Made by a program: the position numbers and the translations under genes. The notes beneath the pieces are model-generated. The model had not been told where the DNA came from and made no database searches. It saw nothing but the letters and a program-made list of their open reading frames with translations. This document shows, in pieces, positions 1 to 11,090 of a DNA stretch of 64,000 nt (position 1 is the first letter of the stretch; the number at the start of each line of letters is the position of its first letter). The stretch comes from Pictodentalium vernedei (lineage: Eukaryota > Mollusca > Scaphopoda > Dentaliida > Dentaliidae): the NCBI GenBank assembly GCA_031216915.1, contig CM062289.1, positions 17,648,520 through 17,712,519 of the forward strand, given 5' to 3'.

Positions 1-78
1 TTTGGGAATTCCATATAAAAATTGGAAGTTCGACATGTTAGCGAATTTGTATCATCAATGTGCTCGTCATATCGATGT

Positions 79-1540
79 ATGAGTGCTGGAATGTTCTATG
101 TCTCGTATGCATGAGTGCTGGAATGTTCTATGTCTCGTATGTATGAGTGCTGGAATGTTCTATGCCTCGTATGCATGAGCGCTGGAATGTTCTATGTCTC
201 GTATGCATGAGTGCTGGAATGTTCTATGCCTCGTATGCATGAGTGCTGGAATGTTCTATGTCTCGTATGCATGAGTGCTGGAATGTTCTATGTCTCGTAT
301 GCATGAGTGCTGGAATGTTCTATGTCTCGTATGCATGAGTGCTGGAATGTTCTATGTCTCGTATGCATGAGTGCTGGAATGTTCTATGTCCCGTATGCAT
401 GAGTGCTGGAATGTTCTATGTCTCGTATGCATGAGTGCTGGAATGTTCTATGTCTCGTATGCATGAGTGCTGGAATGTTCTATGTCTCGTATGCATGAGT
501 GCTGGAATGTTCTATGTCTCGTATGCATGAGTGCTGGAATGTTCTATGCCCCGTATGCATGAGTGCTGGAATGTTCTATGCCTCGTATGCATGAGTGCTG
601 GAATGTTCTATGTCTCGTATGCATGACTGCTGGATGGTTCTATGTCTCGTATGCATGAGTGCTGGAATGTTCTATGTTTCGTATACATGAGTGCTGGAAT
701 GTTCTATGTCTCGTATGCATGAGTGCTGGAATGTTCTATGTCTCGTATGCATGAGTGCTGGAATGTTATATGTCTCGTATGCATGAGTGCTGGAATGTTC
801 TATGTCTCGTATGCGTGAGTGCTGGAATGTTCTATGTCTCGTATGCATGAGTGCTGGAATGTTCTATGTCTCGTATGCATGAGTGCTGGAATGTTCTATG
901 TCTCGTATGCATGAGTGCTGGAATGTTCTATGTCTCGTATGCATGAGTGCTGGAATGTTCTATGTCTCGTATGCATGAGTGCTGGAATGTTCTATGCCTC
1001 GTATGCATGAGTGCTGGAATGTTCTATGTCTCGTATGCATGAGTGCTGGAATGTTCTATGTCTCGTATGCATGAGTGCTGGAATGTTCTATGTCTCGTAT
1101 GCGTGAGTGCTGGAATGTTCTATGTCTCGTATGCATGAGTGCTGGAATATTCTATGTCTCGTATGCATGAGTGCTGGAATGTTCTATGTCTCGTATGCAT
1201 GAGTGCTGGAATGTTCTATGTCTCGTATGCATGAGTGCTGGAATGTTCTATGCCTCGTATGCATGAGTGCTGGAATGTTCTATGTCTCGTATGCATGAGT
1301 GCTGGAATGTTCTATGTCTCGTATGCATGAGTGCTGGAATGTTCTATGCCTCGTATGCATGAGTGCTGGAATGTTCTATGTCTCGTATGCATGAGTGCTG
1401 GAATGTTCTATGTCTCGTATGCATGAGTGCTGGAATGTTCTATGTCTCGTATGCATGAGTGCTGGAATGTTCTATGTCTCGTATGCATGAGTGCTGGAAT
1501 GTTCTATGTCTCGTATGCGTGGGTGCTAGAATGTTCTATG
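79..1540 (+). repeat. 32-bp satellite array, about 45 copies
   Basis: The unit, beginning atgagtgctggaatgttc and ending tcgtatgc, repeats head to tail about 45 times with only single-base variants (t/c in 'tgtctcg', 'gcgtg' for 'gcatg'). Long open frames here are artefacts of the repeat: 32 is not a multiple of 3 and all frames give low-complexity repeats. Copy 2 of the array is at 17905-19130. Confidence 0.97.
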
Positions 1541-1838
1541 TCCCGTATGGGACTATATATTATTTCCCCTATGGAAGTACTATGTCGCCTATGGGAGTAC
1601 TATGTCCCCTATGGGACTATATATTATTTCCCCTATGGGAGTACTATATCCCCTACGGGACTATATATTATCTCCCCTATGGGAGTACTATGTCCCCTAT
1701 GGGACTATATATTATCTCCCCTATGGGAGTACTATGTCCCCTATGGGACTATATATTATCTCCCCTATGGGAGTACTATGTCCCCTGTGGGACTATATAT
1801 TATCTCCCGTATGGGACATAGAACATTCCAGCACTCAG
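1541..1838 (+). repeat. 44-bp tandem repeat closed by an inverted 32-bp satellite unit
   Basis: About six copies of a 44-bp unit alternate 'cctatgggagtactatg' with 'cctatgggactatatatt'. At 1806-1838 the sequence ends with the reverse complement of the neighbouring 32-bp satellite unit (gacatagaacattccagc). The 44-bp block is therefore bracketed by the satellite in opposite orientations. No gene. Confidence 0.9.
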
Positions 1839-1939
1839 GCGGCGATATCACAAATCTCAAGCATGTTCTTGAAGGGTAATATAAAAATATAGAAGCTGGC
1901 TTTTTACAACTTTTTCCCAGTCAGCTTGAGCGTTTGACT
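1839..1939. other. Short unique spacer
   Basis: About 100 bp between the satellite block and the SINE-head array. Nothing recognisable. It is conserved in copy 2 (19441-19540). Confidence 0.6.
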
Positions 1940-2811
1940 ATTAATCTGGGAGCGCGGTGGTTCAGTAAGGAGGTGCAGGCTGCAATCCGAGAGGTTCTCG
2001 TTCGAATCCCACCTGCGGCAACCCCGTTGTGTCCTTGGGCAAGACACATCATCTCCATTGCCCGCGTGGGGGCACGGTGGCGCAGTAGGTAGAGGTGCAG
2101 GCTGCAAGCCGAGAGGCCCTCGTTCGAATCCCACCTGCGGCAATCCCGTTGTGTCCTTGGGCAAGACACTTCATCTCCATTGCCCGCGTGGGGGCACGGT
2201 GGCTCAGTAGGTAGAGGTGCAGGCTGCAAGCCGAAAGGTCCTCGTTCGAATCCCACCTGCGGCAACCCCGTTGTGTCCTTGGGCAAGACACTTCATCTCC
2301 ATTGCCCGCGTGGGGGCACGATGGCTCAGTAGGTAGAGGTGCAGGCTGCAAGCCGAGAGGTCCTCGTTCGAATCCCACCTGCGGCAATCCCGTTGTGTCC
2401 TTGGGCAAGACACTTCATCTCCATTGCCCGCGTGGGGGCACGGTGGCTCAGTAGGTAGAGGTGCAGGCTGCAAGCCGAGAGGTCCTCGTTCGAATCCCAC
2501 CTGCGGCAATCCCGTTGTGTCCTTGGGTAAAGACACTTCATCTCCATTGCCCGCGTGGGGGCACGGTGGCTCAGTAGGTAGAGGTGCAGGCTGCAAGCCG
2601 AAAGGTCCTCGTTCGAATCCCACCTGCGGCAACCCCGTTGTGTCCTTGGGCAAGACACTTCATCTCCATTGCCCGCGTGGGGGCACGGTGGCTCAGTAGG
2701 TAGAGGTGCAGGCTGCAAGCCGAGAGGTCCTCGGTTCGAATCCCACCTGCGGCAACCGCGCTGTGTCATTGGGCAAGGCACTTCATCTCCATTGCCCGCG
2801 TGGGGAGCACG
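1940..2811 (+). repeat. Tandem array of seven tRNA-like SINE heads (123-bp unit)
   Basis: Each unit contains an A-box-like 'tggctcagtaggtagagg', a B-box-like 'gttcgaatccc' and the linker 'gtgtccttgggcaagacac'. These are RNA polymerase III internal promoter elements of a tRNA-derived SINE. Only the last unit (2689-2760), which adjoins the SINE body, has the full B box ggttcgaatcc. The six upstream units lack one G. The overlapping minus-strand open frames are repeat shadows. Confidence 0.85.
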
Positions 2812-2941
2812 GTGGCATTGTGTACTAAGGCGTACTGCATGTCTTCAACCAATGCTAACCCTGCTTGTGTGGAGTTAGTATGTTGGGGAGCTGACAGTTG
2901 CTCGCCGTTGCTCGGTGGTTTTCTCCGGGGGTACTCTGGCT
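2689..2941 (+). mobile_element. tRNA-derived SINE, 3' end cut off
   Basis: The last tRNA-like head is followed by the SINE body ('tcttcaaccaatgctaaccc', then the 'gctcggtggttttctccggg' block). The sequence stops inside the 'actctggct' motif, whereas complete members go on through 'cctccacccgtaaaactgtc' to an aataaat-rich tail. Non-coding retroposon that would depend on a LINE for mobility. Confidence 0.85.
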
Positions 2942-5300
2942 ACTTGGTAGAAATATTTTCATATGCCTATATTTCCCAAACCACAAGGGACAGAGAACTG
3001 TTATTTGGTATGAAGCATCCTTAGGACCAGTAGAATGGTACAATAATGATTGTGTCAGGGTATTCTGAGTCAGCATACTTGCAAAAATGAAAAAAACATT
3101 TTTTTCTCCAGAGCCAGTGATCAGAATCTTTTGATATTTGGTATACAGCATCCAGGGGGAGGGGGAGGGGGGGGGGAGGTCAGATACAATTTTGTTAGAA
3201 TGAAGCCCCTTGGTTAGTATTCGAGCTCAATACAGCAGCCTGAGGTTTTAACTTGGGGCAATATGGGGAATATTTTTTAAAAATCTTTTTTCTTCAGAAC
3301 CACCAGTCAGAACCTTTTAATGATTGGCATACATCATTGTTATGAGGGTCAGATTCACGATTGTTCAAACCAAATCCCTAGGTTAATATTTAAGCTGCCG
3401 GAAAGGGAGGGGGGGTGTGAAGGAGTCAAATTCAAGTTTGTTCAAATCGGGTCCCTGGGTTACTATTTGGGCTCCCTATCGGAGTCCAAATTTTAACTTA
3501 GTGAAACGTGAGGGAATTTCTAAAAACATTTTCTTCATATTCACCAGTCAGAATCCTTTTATAGTTGGTATACAACACTTCTAGGGAGGTCAGATTCGAG
3601 TTTTTTTTCAAATCGGGTCCCTGGGTTAATATTTGAGCTCCCTATGGGAGTCCGAATTTTAACTTAGTGAAATTTGAGGGAATATTTGGTATACAACATC
3701 TCTAGGCGGGCTGAGATTCATGTTTGTTCAAATCGTGTGCCTGAGTTAATATTTGGATTCCCTATGGAAGCTCGAATTTTAACTGAGTGAAATTTGAGGG
3801 AATTTCTTCAAAAATCTTCAGATTCAACAGTCAGAATATTTATTTATTTATTTATTTATTTTATATTTATTGGTGTTTAAGATCATATATTTCTACTCAA
3901 TGGCTAATCATGACCACGACAGTTTTACGGGTGGAGGAAGCCGGAGTACCCGGAGAGGACCACCGAGCAACGGCGATCAACTGTCAGCTCCCCAACATAC
4001 TAACTCCCACAAGCAGGGTCAGCATTGGTTGAAGACAGGTGCAACATCAACTTTCATTACACCTTAGTACACAACACCACCGTGTCCCCACGTGGGCAAT
4101 GGGGGTGACGTGTCTTGCCCATGGACACAACGCAGTTGACGCAGGTGGGATTCTTCAGATTCACCAGTCAGAATCCATTCATATTTGGTACAGAACATCT
4201 CTGGGGAGGTCAGAATCAAGTTTTATCAAATCGGGTCCCTGGGTTAATATTTGGGCTCCGTATGGGAGTTCGAATTTTAACTTAGTGAAACATGAGGGGA
4301 TTTCTTCAAAAATCTTCTTCAGATTCACCAGTCAGAATCCTTTGATATTTGGTATACAACATCTCTAGGAGGATGGGATTCAAGTTTGTTCAAATCGAGT
4401 GCCTGATTTATGGGAGCTCGAATTTAAACTTAGTGAAATTTTGAGTGAATTTCTTCAAAAATGTTCAGATTCACCAGTCAGAATTCTTCCATATTTGGTA
4501 TACAGCATCTCTGGGGATGGGGTGGGGGGGGGGGGTGGGGGGGGGGTGGGGGTCCGATTCAAGTTTGTTCAAATCGAGGGCCTGGGTTAATATTTGAGCT
4601 CCCTATGGGAGCCTGAATTTTAACTTATTGCAATATCAGGGAATTTCTTTAAAAATCTTCTTATTCGGATTCTCCAGTCAAAATCTTTTCGTATTTGGTA
4701 TGCAACATGGGGGTGGGGATGGGGTGGGGGGACTCAGATTCAAATCTGTTCAAATCGGATCCCTGGGTTACTTTTTGGGTGTGGTAGCCTGAATTTTAAC
4801 TTCGTGCAGTATGAGGAAATTTCTTTAAAAAATTTCTTCTTCCGATTCACCAGTCAGAATTCTTTCATATTTGATATACAACATCCCTTGTGAGATCAGA
4901 TTCAAGTTTATTCAATTGGGTCCCTGCGTTAATATTTGGACCCCCGATGGTAGCCTGATTTTAACAAAAGTTGATATGCAGCATAAGTGGGAAACAAATT
5001 TTGGTTTATATGAAAAAAAATTAATCCTGGCTATCGTTGGCCTCACTGTGTTCTCCAAAGAGAAACAATTCCAAGTTAATTTTACAAGGATCCATATAAC
5101 TGAAGACTTAGAATTTTTTTATTTAGTACCCTCTAGAAATGTGCAGCGAAGATTAATCCACATAGATTGTATCTTAGCCCAATATGGGGACCGGAATTGG
5201 CCATGTAGCTGAAGAATTAGAAATTTTGTATTCAGTATCCTCTAGTGAGGTGTAACTAAGATTAATCCACATAGGATGTATCAAGGGGATCCATAGAGGA
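2942..5300 (+). repeat. Degenerate tandem array, unit roughly 150-240 bp
   Basis: Recurrent blocks 'caccagtcagaatcc', 'atttggtatacaacatc', 'tcgggtccctgggtta' and 'ccctatgggag' appear in the same order about nine times with heavy divergence. The array is interrupted by a minus-strand SINE (3836-4152) and contains a G-rich stretch at 4515-4552. No coding signal. Confidence 0.85.
3836..4152 (-). mobile_element. tRNA-derived SINE, minus strand, inserted in the tandem array
   Basis: Read on the minus strand: 'gtgtccatgggcaagacac', 'gctcggtggtcctctccggg', 'cctccacccgtaaaactgtc', then a tail rich in aaataaat. This is the same SINE body as at 2689 and 20040. The head is missing or degraded beyond 4152. 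Confidence 0.85.
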
Positions 5301-5654
5301 GCTCCACTTTTTACATTATGATCATGTGAAGACAAGGCATGATGCTTGGACTATTTTAGTCACTCCTGAGGAGCTCAATGATTGACAGTGGATCCTATAG
5401 AGACTGATTGCTTAATGCAGATTCATTCTTGGCCTGTTTATATCGGGTTCTTTTCAAGGTGAGCGCTTCAGACTCCGTGGGGCCTCTTGTTCATGTATCA
5501 TTTTGCCACAAATGTTACTGCCAATGAGTTCAACATTTGCATTATATTGCCAACACACACAAATTACATCACACATGATTTTGTGATTTGTTCTCAATAC
5601 ACTGTTAACCATCAAAGGCTTATTTCTGACTTTTGCGATCTCAGAGCATCTGCG
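5301..5654. other. Non-coding stretch
   Basis: No gene, repeat or motif that I can support. The short open frame here lacks coding character and runs into the adjacent palindromic element. Confidence 0.5.
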
Positions 5655-5905
5655 TTAAACCCTTTACCCAACGCAGACGATATCAAACTTTATTATTTTA
5701 AATATCATTTTTTTAAATTTTTCAAAACATTTCAACAAAACCATATCATGTGACACCTCGCTGGAACGAGCTCGACGAGCTCGTTCCAACGAGGGGTCAC
5801 ATGCTATGGTTTTGTTGAAAATTTTTAAAAAATAATATTTTTTCAACTGCTAAATTTGCATATTACGCGGGCGGATGCGGTCGATTCGTTGGGTAAAAGG
5901 GTTAA
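5655..5905 (+). mobile_element. Palindromic TTAA element, arm type B
   Basis: Bounded by TTAA (5655-5658 and 5902-5905) with inverted ends ccctttacccaacg / cgttgggtaaaaggg. The centre is the palindrome ggaacgagctcgacgagctc with flanking arms 'caacaaaaccatatcatgtg' and its complement. TTAA targets and CCC-starting ends fit piggyBac-type non-autonomous elements (inference from termini). No protein encoded. Confidence 0.85.
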
Positions 5906-6537
5906 CACACTATCATAAGGAGGTTCTGCTGACAACGGACAAATTACTTGGGTAGTCATTTCTAGTCAAGTCTTGACTGCCTGTTAAATCACTGCTAAGC
6001 AATTGGACAAGTAATGTTATTAATCCACAGCTACCTAATATTTCTTTTGTTCTCTGTCATGAAAACAAGCCCTATAAAATCACACCAAGTACGGTTTTGA
6101 TGAGAACAGCTCAGTAAAACAGTACCAATATCTGGATATTGGGACGGTTTTGAAACAGTCCCAATAACTAGATATTTGTACGATTGTCACGGTACTGTAA
6201 TCATAACCATTCAAAAGTAAAGATGCTGTGAAGGAGGTGTGAAAAACTTTCTAACACATGAATTATCGACAAGCTTTTCTCGACAGAGCTACTGAATTGA
6301 GTGTGCATCGTGTCCAAATTATAATGTACTTTTTACTTTTTTGTTGCTTTTAATAACCAACAACCCTGGTAACCTAAAAGGGACTCATGTGGAAACCTCG
6401 GAAATGAAGCAGTGCTTGTTTGCTGTAGTAAACAAGTTTAGTTTTACTGGTAAAATAGGACCTGGTCACCAGTGCCCGGGGTAGAAGTCCCCTAAAATGG
6501 GCGGCATGGGTGTAAACGATTGGCTAAACTTGACTTT
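5906..6537. other. Non-coding; inverted dispersed repeat near the left end
   Basis: 5915-6030 ('ctgctgacaacggac', 'cttgactgcctgtta', 'actgctaagcaattgg') is an inverted, diverged copy of 10520-10660. The rest shows no gene. Confidence 0.5.
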
Positions 6538-6612
6538 AACCTTTTTTTGCGGTCACAATTAGCCATAGCTGCAGAAAAGTGACCTTAAACACCAGTAAAT
6601 AAATAAATAACC
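6538..6612 (+). mobile_element. SINE 3' tail fragment
   Basis: 'ggtcacaattagccat', 'gtgaccttaaacacc' and the aaataaataaat end match the 3' tail of the full SINEs in this window. Fragment only. Confidence 0.7.
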
Positions 6613-7036
6613 TAAAAAACCCGCCCTTTTTCAAATATTGAGACGGAAATCAGGCACCACCACCCGCCACCCCTGAGGGAAAGCGAACCTCTTCTTCAGA
6701 TAAAAAGGAATTATTCTTCCAAATGCTTTAAAAATGAACGATTATTAAATTTATCTGCCGCACTTTCGATGAGGGATTGAATAAGTGTTCCAGCCTTGAG
6801 CTGAGACATTATATTAGCGGGAGAACAAATTACGTCATGATGTGAGTTCACTTCGAAGCCACAGATCTGTTCACAATATCTGAACTCCTGATGCGTTTCA
6901 TAACTTCAATAGACTTTCTAGCAAGCAAACAATGGGTTATGCCCATTTTGTTTTTCGGGGGTAGAGCAAGCAAAAAGTGTTTTAAAATGTGGTTTTACTC
7001 GTGTCAAACTTTCTAAAATATAACTTTTTTGACTTT
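6613..7036. other. Non-coding stretch
   Basis: AT-rich, no convincing open frame or repeat. Confidence 0.5.
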
Positions 7037-7245
7037 TGTTAACATTGAGGGGCTGTGGATTAAATCACATATATCACTATTTTGTGTACTATATGGGTAA
7101 ATAGTTGTACAGTTGTGCAGGTGTCCTCCAATATTTGGACGAGGCGAAGCCGAGTCCAAATATTGGAGGACACCTGCACAACTGTACAATTATTTACCCT
7201 TATAGTACGACGGGGTCTTATTGATAGCAAATGTTGGGACATTTG
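7037..7245 (+). mobile_element. Fold-back element (large hairpin), copy 1
   Basis: A leader 'ttgaggggctgtggatt' is followed by a near-perfect hairpin whose arms carry 'gtacagttgtgcaggtgtcc' and its complement, with the turn at 'gacgaggcgaagccgagtc'. An inverted-orientation copy with the same leader is at 61818-62026. Non-coding. Confidence 0.8.
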
Positions 7246-8635
7246 AAAGTACAGGCGTTTTCGCCATTCAATGATTGATTTGGTTCGGTTTTAGCTTAAC
7301 TTGACAAAGTCAAGATAAGCTATTGCCATCACGTGTGCGGAAGTCTGTGAGTCTGTCAGTCTGTTCACATTTTCTTTGGCACAGGCTACACCGCGCAGTG
7401 CTTGTCCGATCATCACAAAATTTCATATGCTGGTTCGAGGTCATGTCTGGATGAGAACGTCCCCCTTTGGTCGCAATCGGTCAGCCGTGACGGCTGCGAG
7501 AGCCCGAAACTCGAAAACCTTTAGGACAGTCTACATGTCGTATTTATGAAGGGATTCCATTGTAACTTAGTAGGATGACTCTGCATAATATCTAAATGAG
7601 AACGTCCTATTTGGGATTCCATTGTAACTTAGTAGGATGACTCTGCATAATATCTGAATGAGAACGTCTTATTTTGGTCAGGATCGGTCAACCGCGACAG
7701 CTGCGAGAGCCCGAAACCTGAAAACCTTTAGCGCAGTCTACATGTCGTCGTATTTATGATGTCATTTCATTGTAACTTAGTAGGATGTATATTGTCTGGA
7801 TGAAAAATCCCCTTTTGGTCGCGATCGGTGAACTGTGACGGCAGCGAGAGCACAAAACCTGAAAACCTTTAGCAAAGTCTACAGGTCGTATTTTTTGAAG
7901 GGATTTCATTGTAACTTGGTTGTATCACTCTGTATAATGTCTAGATGAGAACGTTCCCTTTTAGTCATGATCTGTCAATCGTGACGGTTGACCAAGCCCG
8001 AAACCCAAAAACTTTTAGCACAGTCTACAGGCCACATTTAATATGGAGGGATTTCATTGTAACTTGGTAGGATGACTCCGTATAATGTCTACATGGGAAC
8101 GCCCCCTCTTGGGCGCGATCGGTCAACCGTGACGGCTACTCGGGCCCGAAAACATTTAGCGCAGTCTACAGGTCGTATTTGGGGAGTGATTTCATTGTAA
8201 CCTGATAAGATGACTCTGTATAATGTCTAGATGAGAACGCCATATTTTGGCCGCGATCGGTCAACCGTGGCAGCCACACAGGCAAAGAGACCCTTAGATT
8301 TGTTTAGCGCAGTCTACAGTTCATATTTATGAAGTAATTTCATTGTAACCTGGAAGGATAACTTGGTATGATGTCTAGATGAGACTGTCGTATTTTGGTC
8401 ACGATCGGTCAGCCGTTACCGCTGCCTGATCACTTGACGTAGATTCCTTTAGCACTGCTTACAGGTTGTCTTTGTGAAGGGATTTCATTGTAACTTGGTA
8501 GGATAACTTTGTATGATATCTAGATGAGACTTCGTATTTTGGTCATGATCAGTGAACACTGGCCGCCGAACTGTCACGTGACCTAGATTCCTTAATTTTC
8601 TATAGTAAAGTCCACTAGTTATATTTATGAAAGGA
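7246..8635 (+). repeat. Degenerate tandem array, about 143-bp unit
   Basis: 'tttcattgtaacttggtagg', 'atgtctagatgagaacg', 'cgatcggtcaaccgtgac' and 'gcgcagtctacaggtcg' recur in order about eight times. It begins after 'agtctgtgagtctgtcagtc'. No gene. Confidence 0.85.
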
Positions 8636-8757
8636 TTATTTATTTATTGGTGTTTAAGGTCACATACTTATGCACAACGGCTAATCATGACCGTGACAGT
8701 TTTACGGGTGGAGGAAGCCGGAGTACCCGGAGAGAACCACCGAGCAACGACGAGCAG
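8636..8757 (-). mobile_element. SINE 3' portion, minus strand, truncated by a palindromic element
   Basis: Tail 'tttatttattggtgtttaag' and the 'gacagttttacgggtggagg' block are clear. The SINE body stops at 'gacgagcagcta', where the hairpin element at 8757 begins. Confidence 0.8.
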
Positions 8758-8994
8758 CTAAATCACCCACGGAGTGGAGTTATCATCCAAGCTATAACTT
8801 TCAAATTGTGTACATATCGACAAAAAACACAAGCAATGTTTCAGCCAATGGACCTCCGGGTTTAACCCGGAGGTCCATTGGCTGAAACTTTGCTTGTGCT
8901 GGTTATGCTTTGCAACAAATTTGCAATTATTGCTTGGGTGGAACCTCCACTCTGTGGGTGATTTAGTGATAATACACTCTCCACTTACTGTACT
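8757..8994 (+). mobile_element. Fold-back element with 'ggacctccggg' core, copy 1
   Basis: Arms carry 'tttcagccaatggacctccg' and its complement around 'ggtttaacc'; outer ends read 'taaatcacccacgg' and 'ctgtgggtgattta'. A fuller copy in opposite orientation at 52506-52767 shows that the left end is truncated here. Non-coding. Confidence 0.8.
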
Positions 8995-9599
8995 TGTATT
9001 TAAAAACAAATAGATTTCCAGGGACACTTGAGTTTTTTTAACAGTAATCTTCCAACTATATCACCAAGGTATGCCTTCTACGACGGAATGTCCAGACTAA
9101 TATTTGACGAAGGCATGGCTTGGTAATGTAGATGGAATATTTTATCAGTCGGAACTTGATCCATCATCACAGTCGGGACTAATCGGGTTTACATCCTTCC
9201 CCCTATTAGTCATCTTCGCCACGCCCATGACAGAGCTCCCCGAGGTCATCCAAACCAGATGTAATTGATAAGATTTCCAGTGCAAACACGTTCTAAAAGA
9301 ACAGAGTAGTGTTAGTGAAAGGAATAATGAAAAACTGCTAGGGTGTTGAGGTTATAAACTGAGTGCGTCCATTGTTGAATAAATCAACTTACTCTCTTAT
9401 CAGAACAAACTCACTGAACAATTTTTTTTTCCAAATTTTACCTTTAAGTCTCTACAAAAGATTACGTTGAATAGAAAATGTAATTCGTTGTATGAGTCGC
9501 CAACAACATGCTGACAATTACGCAATATTTTCAGTGGCGACGCGGAGAGTTGGGGCACACGGGAGGCATTCGTCCCTATACGTCTATTTAAAAAAATGC
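8995..9599. other. Non-coding stretch
   Basis: Nothing I can name; no long open frame. Confidence 0.5.
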
Positions 9600-9786
9600 C
9601 ATTAAATTTTTATAATTTTTCATTTTTGCCTCAAAAACATAACTTATGACCCCTCATTGGAACGAGCTCGCTTAGCTCGCTCCAATGAGGAATCATAAGC
9701 TGTTTTTGCGGCCAGAAATGCAAACAGTTAGTTATTCAGTAAAAGTTTTGTCTGCTTTCTGCTTTTCATGTTAGATAAAGGGTTAA
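9600..9786 (+). mobile_element. Palindromic TTAA element, arm type A, left end degraded
   Basis: Core 'ggaacgagctcgcttagctc', arm 'gcctcaaaaacataactt' and the right end 'ttagataaagggttaa' (TTAA 9783-9786). No left terminus can be seen. Confidence 0.7.
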
Positions 9787-9841
9787 CAAACACTAATCCA
9801 AAGGTTGGTTTATACTGCAGATTGGAATATACATTATGCAG

Positions 9842-10030
9842 CATGACAACATGGCACCCGTCACTCCTACCAAAGACGCCTGGCGTCGCCATGCCTCACA
9901 CTACAGGAAGACAACAGCTGAGAACAAATTTCTGTTGTTGAAAGCCAAATTCCCCAAACCCAACGAGCCATCTTGGATCCCTGTTGAGCTTCATACCTTC
10001 AGAAGATCTGCATTTGAAAGTTTCGCAGTT
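9842..10030 (+). CDS. Candidate host exon, unknown product
   Basis: An open, comparatively GC-rich stretch starts with in-frame Met codons (near 9836 and 9851) and ends at a consensus splice donor (cagtt|gtaagtag, about 10030). A possible acceptor, 'tttatactgcag', lies just upstream near 9822. About 60 residues are encoded, rich in Lys, Arg, Pro and aromatic residues, including 'HASHYRKTTAENKF' and 'PSWIPVELHTFRRS'. I do not recognise the family. It resembles neither the repeats nor the transposon proteins in this window, so a single exon of a host gene broken up by insertions is plausible. No partner exon was found within 64 kb. Chance open frame remains possible. Confidence 0.35.
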
Positions 10031-10084
10031 GTAAGTAGTATGTCGCGTACCCGACCTTGCCTCATTTGAGTGTGGAATTGGGTA

Positions 10085-10310
10085 TTGGTGAAGTGGCGTC
10101 ATAGTCACGTGACCCATAGATTGTCATGGTGGTCAGCTTGAGCGGCCATGTTTTGTCGTTATTACCATATTGACACGTGGCCTCAGTACGCATGTGCTAC
10201 GTGTGTTGTTGGGGTGACACGTGTTTCCATCGTCCATTTTGTTAACTGGATGCCACTAACTTTGTTTCTATGGTGGCACTTGGTTGCTATATGACTCAAA
10301 ACCCTTTAAT
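10085..10310 (+). repeat. Diverged fragment of the 22837-23328 inverted-repeat element
   Basis: 'agtcacgtgacc', 'tgagcggccatgtttt', 'gtgttgttggggtgacacgt' and 'ctatggtggcacttggtt' follow the order seen inside 22837-23328. Ends are degraded. Confidence 0.6.
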
Positions 10311-11090
10311 ATACTGGGAGTGTGTACGGAGGGTACGTTCGATTGAGCGGGAGTATATCTAATTACCGAAATGGACTCGAAAAGTCTCCAAACTTCCGAA
10401 ATCCTTTACGTGGTTACCATGGGATTCAAAGGTTTCTAATAGAACGAGGGTGTGTTCTAGGAATACGTTCGATTGACCAACACGAAAGAAGGGCCCGGGC
10501 AATTGTCCCGAATTCCCACTACATTACAAAGTCTAATTGTCCAGTTGCTTAGCAGTGATTATTAGCCAAGTATTGGCTGCCTTAACAGGCAGCCAAGAGT
10601 TGACTCAAAATCACTACCCAGGTGATATGTCTATTGTCAGCAGGATCTCCTAAAATGGCATGCTAAGGGCACGTGGTCTGAGATCACTAATGCCTAAAAT
10701 AGGTCTTCAGAGGCTGAGGTGTGTTTAGAACAAGTCGCAAAATTAATGTAGATATAATTTGTGTTGGCAAAATATTCCTTAAACTCATTAGCAGTGGTAT
10801 TGATCGAATGATCCAAGAACAACTTGTTCTGAATTTTCCTAATGAATTCCCCTTTGGCACTACCAGTAAACCTCAGTCATATCAGATACCGAATATCGAT
10901 CCGATACCGTGGTATGCCCCTAAAAATACCGAAACCGTTACCGAACTCGAAATTCCAATATCGCTCAACTCCGCTTGGCTTATTTAATTGCAGGCGCGTA
11001 GCCAGACATCTGTATTACGGCAGACGCAGTGAACGTTTGGGGCCTCCAAGTATTTTTATGCCGTAGACATATACCGACAATCTAAATTTT
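10311..11090. other. Non-coding; includes an inverted dispersed repeat
   Basis: 10520-10660 is the inverted partner of 5915-6030 and contains a local palindrome 'tggctgccttaacaggcagcca'-like turn. Short open frames here have no recognisable domain. Confidence 0.45.

Larger units (their letters stand above)
1..2941 (+). repeat. Segmental duplication, copy 1 (left edge outside window)
   Basis: The stretch from the first base to about 2941 recurs in direct orientation at 17827-20298 with near-identical sequence. It comprises a unique leader (1-78), a 32-bp satellite, a 44-bp satellite and tandem tRNA-like SINE units. The copies differ in repeat number (for example seven against five tRNA-like units) and by scattered substitutions. 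Identity stops abruptly after 'actctggct'; copy 2 continues into the normal SINE tail while this copy jumps into an unrelated tandem array. Real tandem duplication or an assembly duplication of one locus are both possible. Confidence 0.9.

Noticed and set aside
1..1540. CRISPR-like array
   Set aside because: The 32-bp units are contiguous with no unique spacers, in an animal genome.
1427..1892. Long open frames with repeated 'MLECSMSRM' and 'SPMGLYIIS' words (also at 19029-19494)
   Set aside because: They are translations of the 32-bp and 44-bp satellites; every frame is open because the repeat lacks stops.
1940..2760. Cluster of true tRNA genes
   Set aside because: A and B boxes are present but acceptor and anticodon arms do not form a convincing cloverleaf, and units continue into SINE sequence.
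1904..2781. Minus-strand frames with 'GFERGPLGLQPAPLPTEPPC' words (also 19506-20138)
   Set aside because: Antisense translation of tandem tRNA-like SINE heads; no protein gene.
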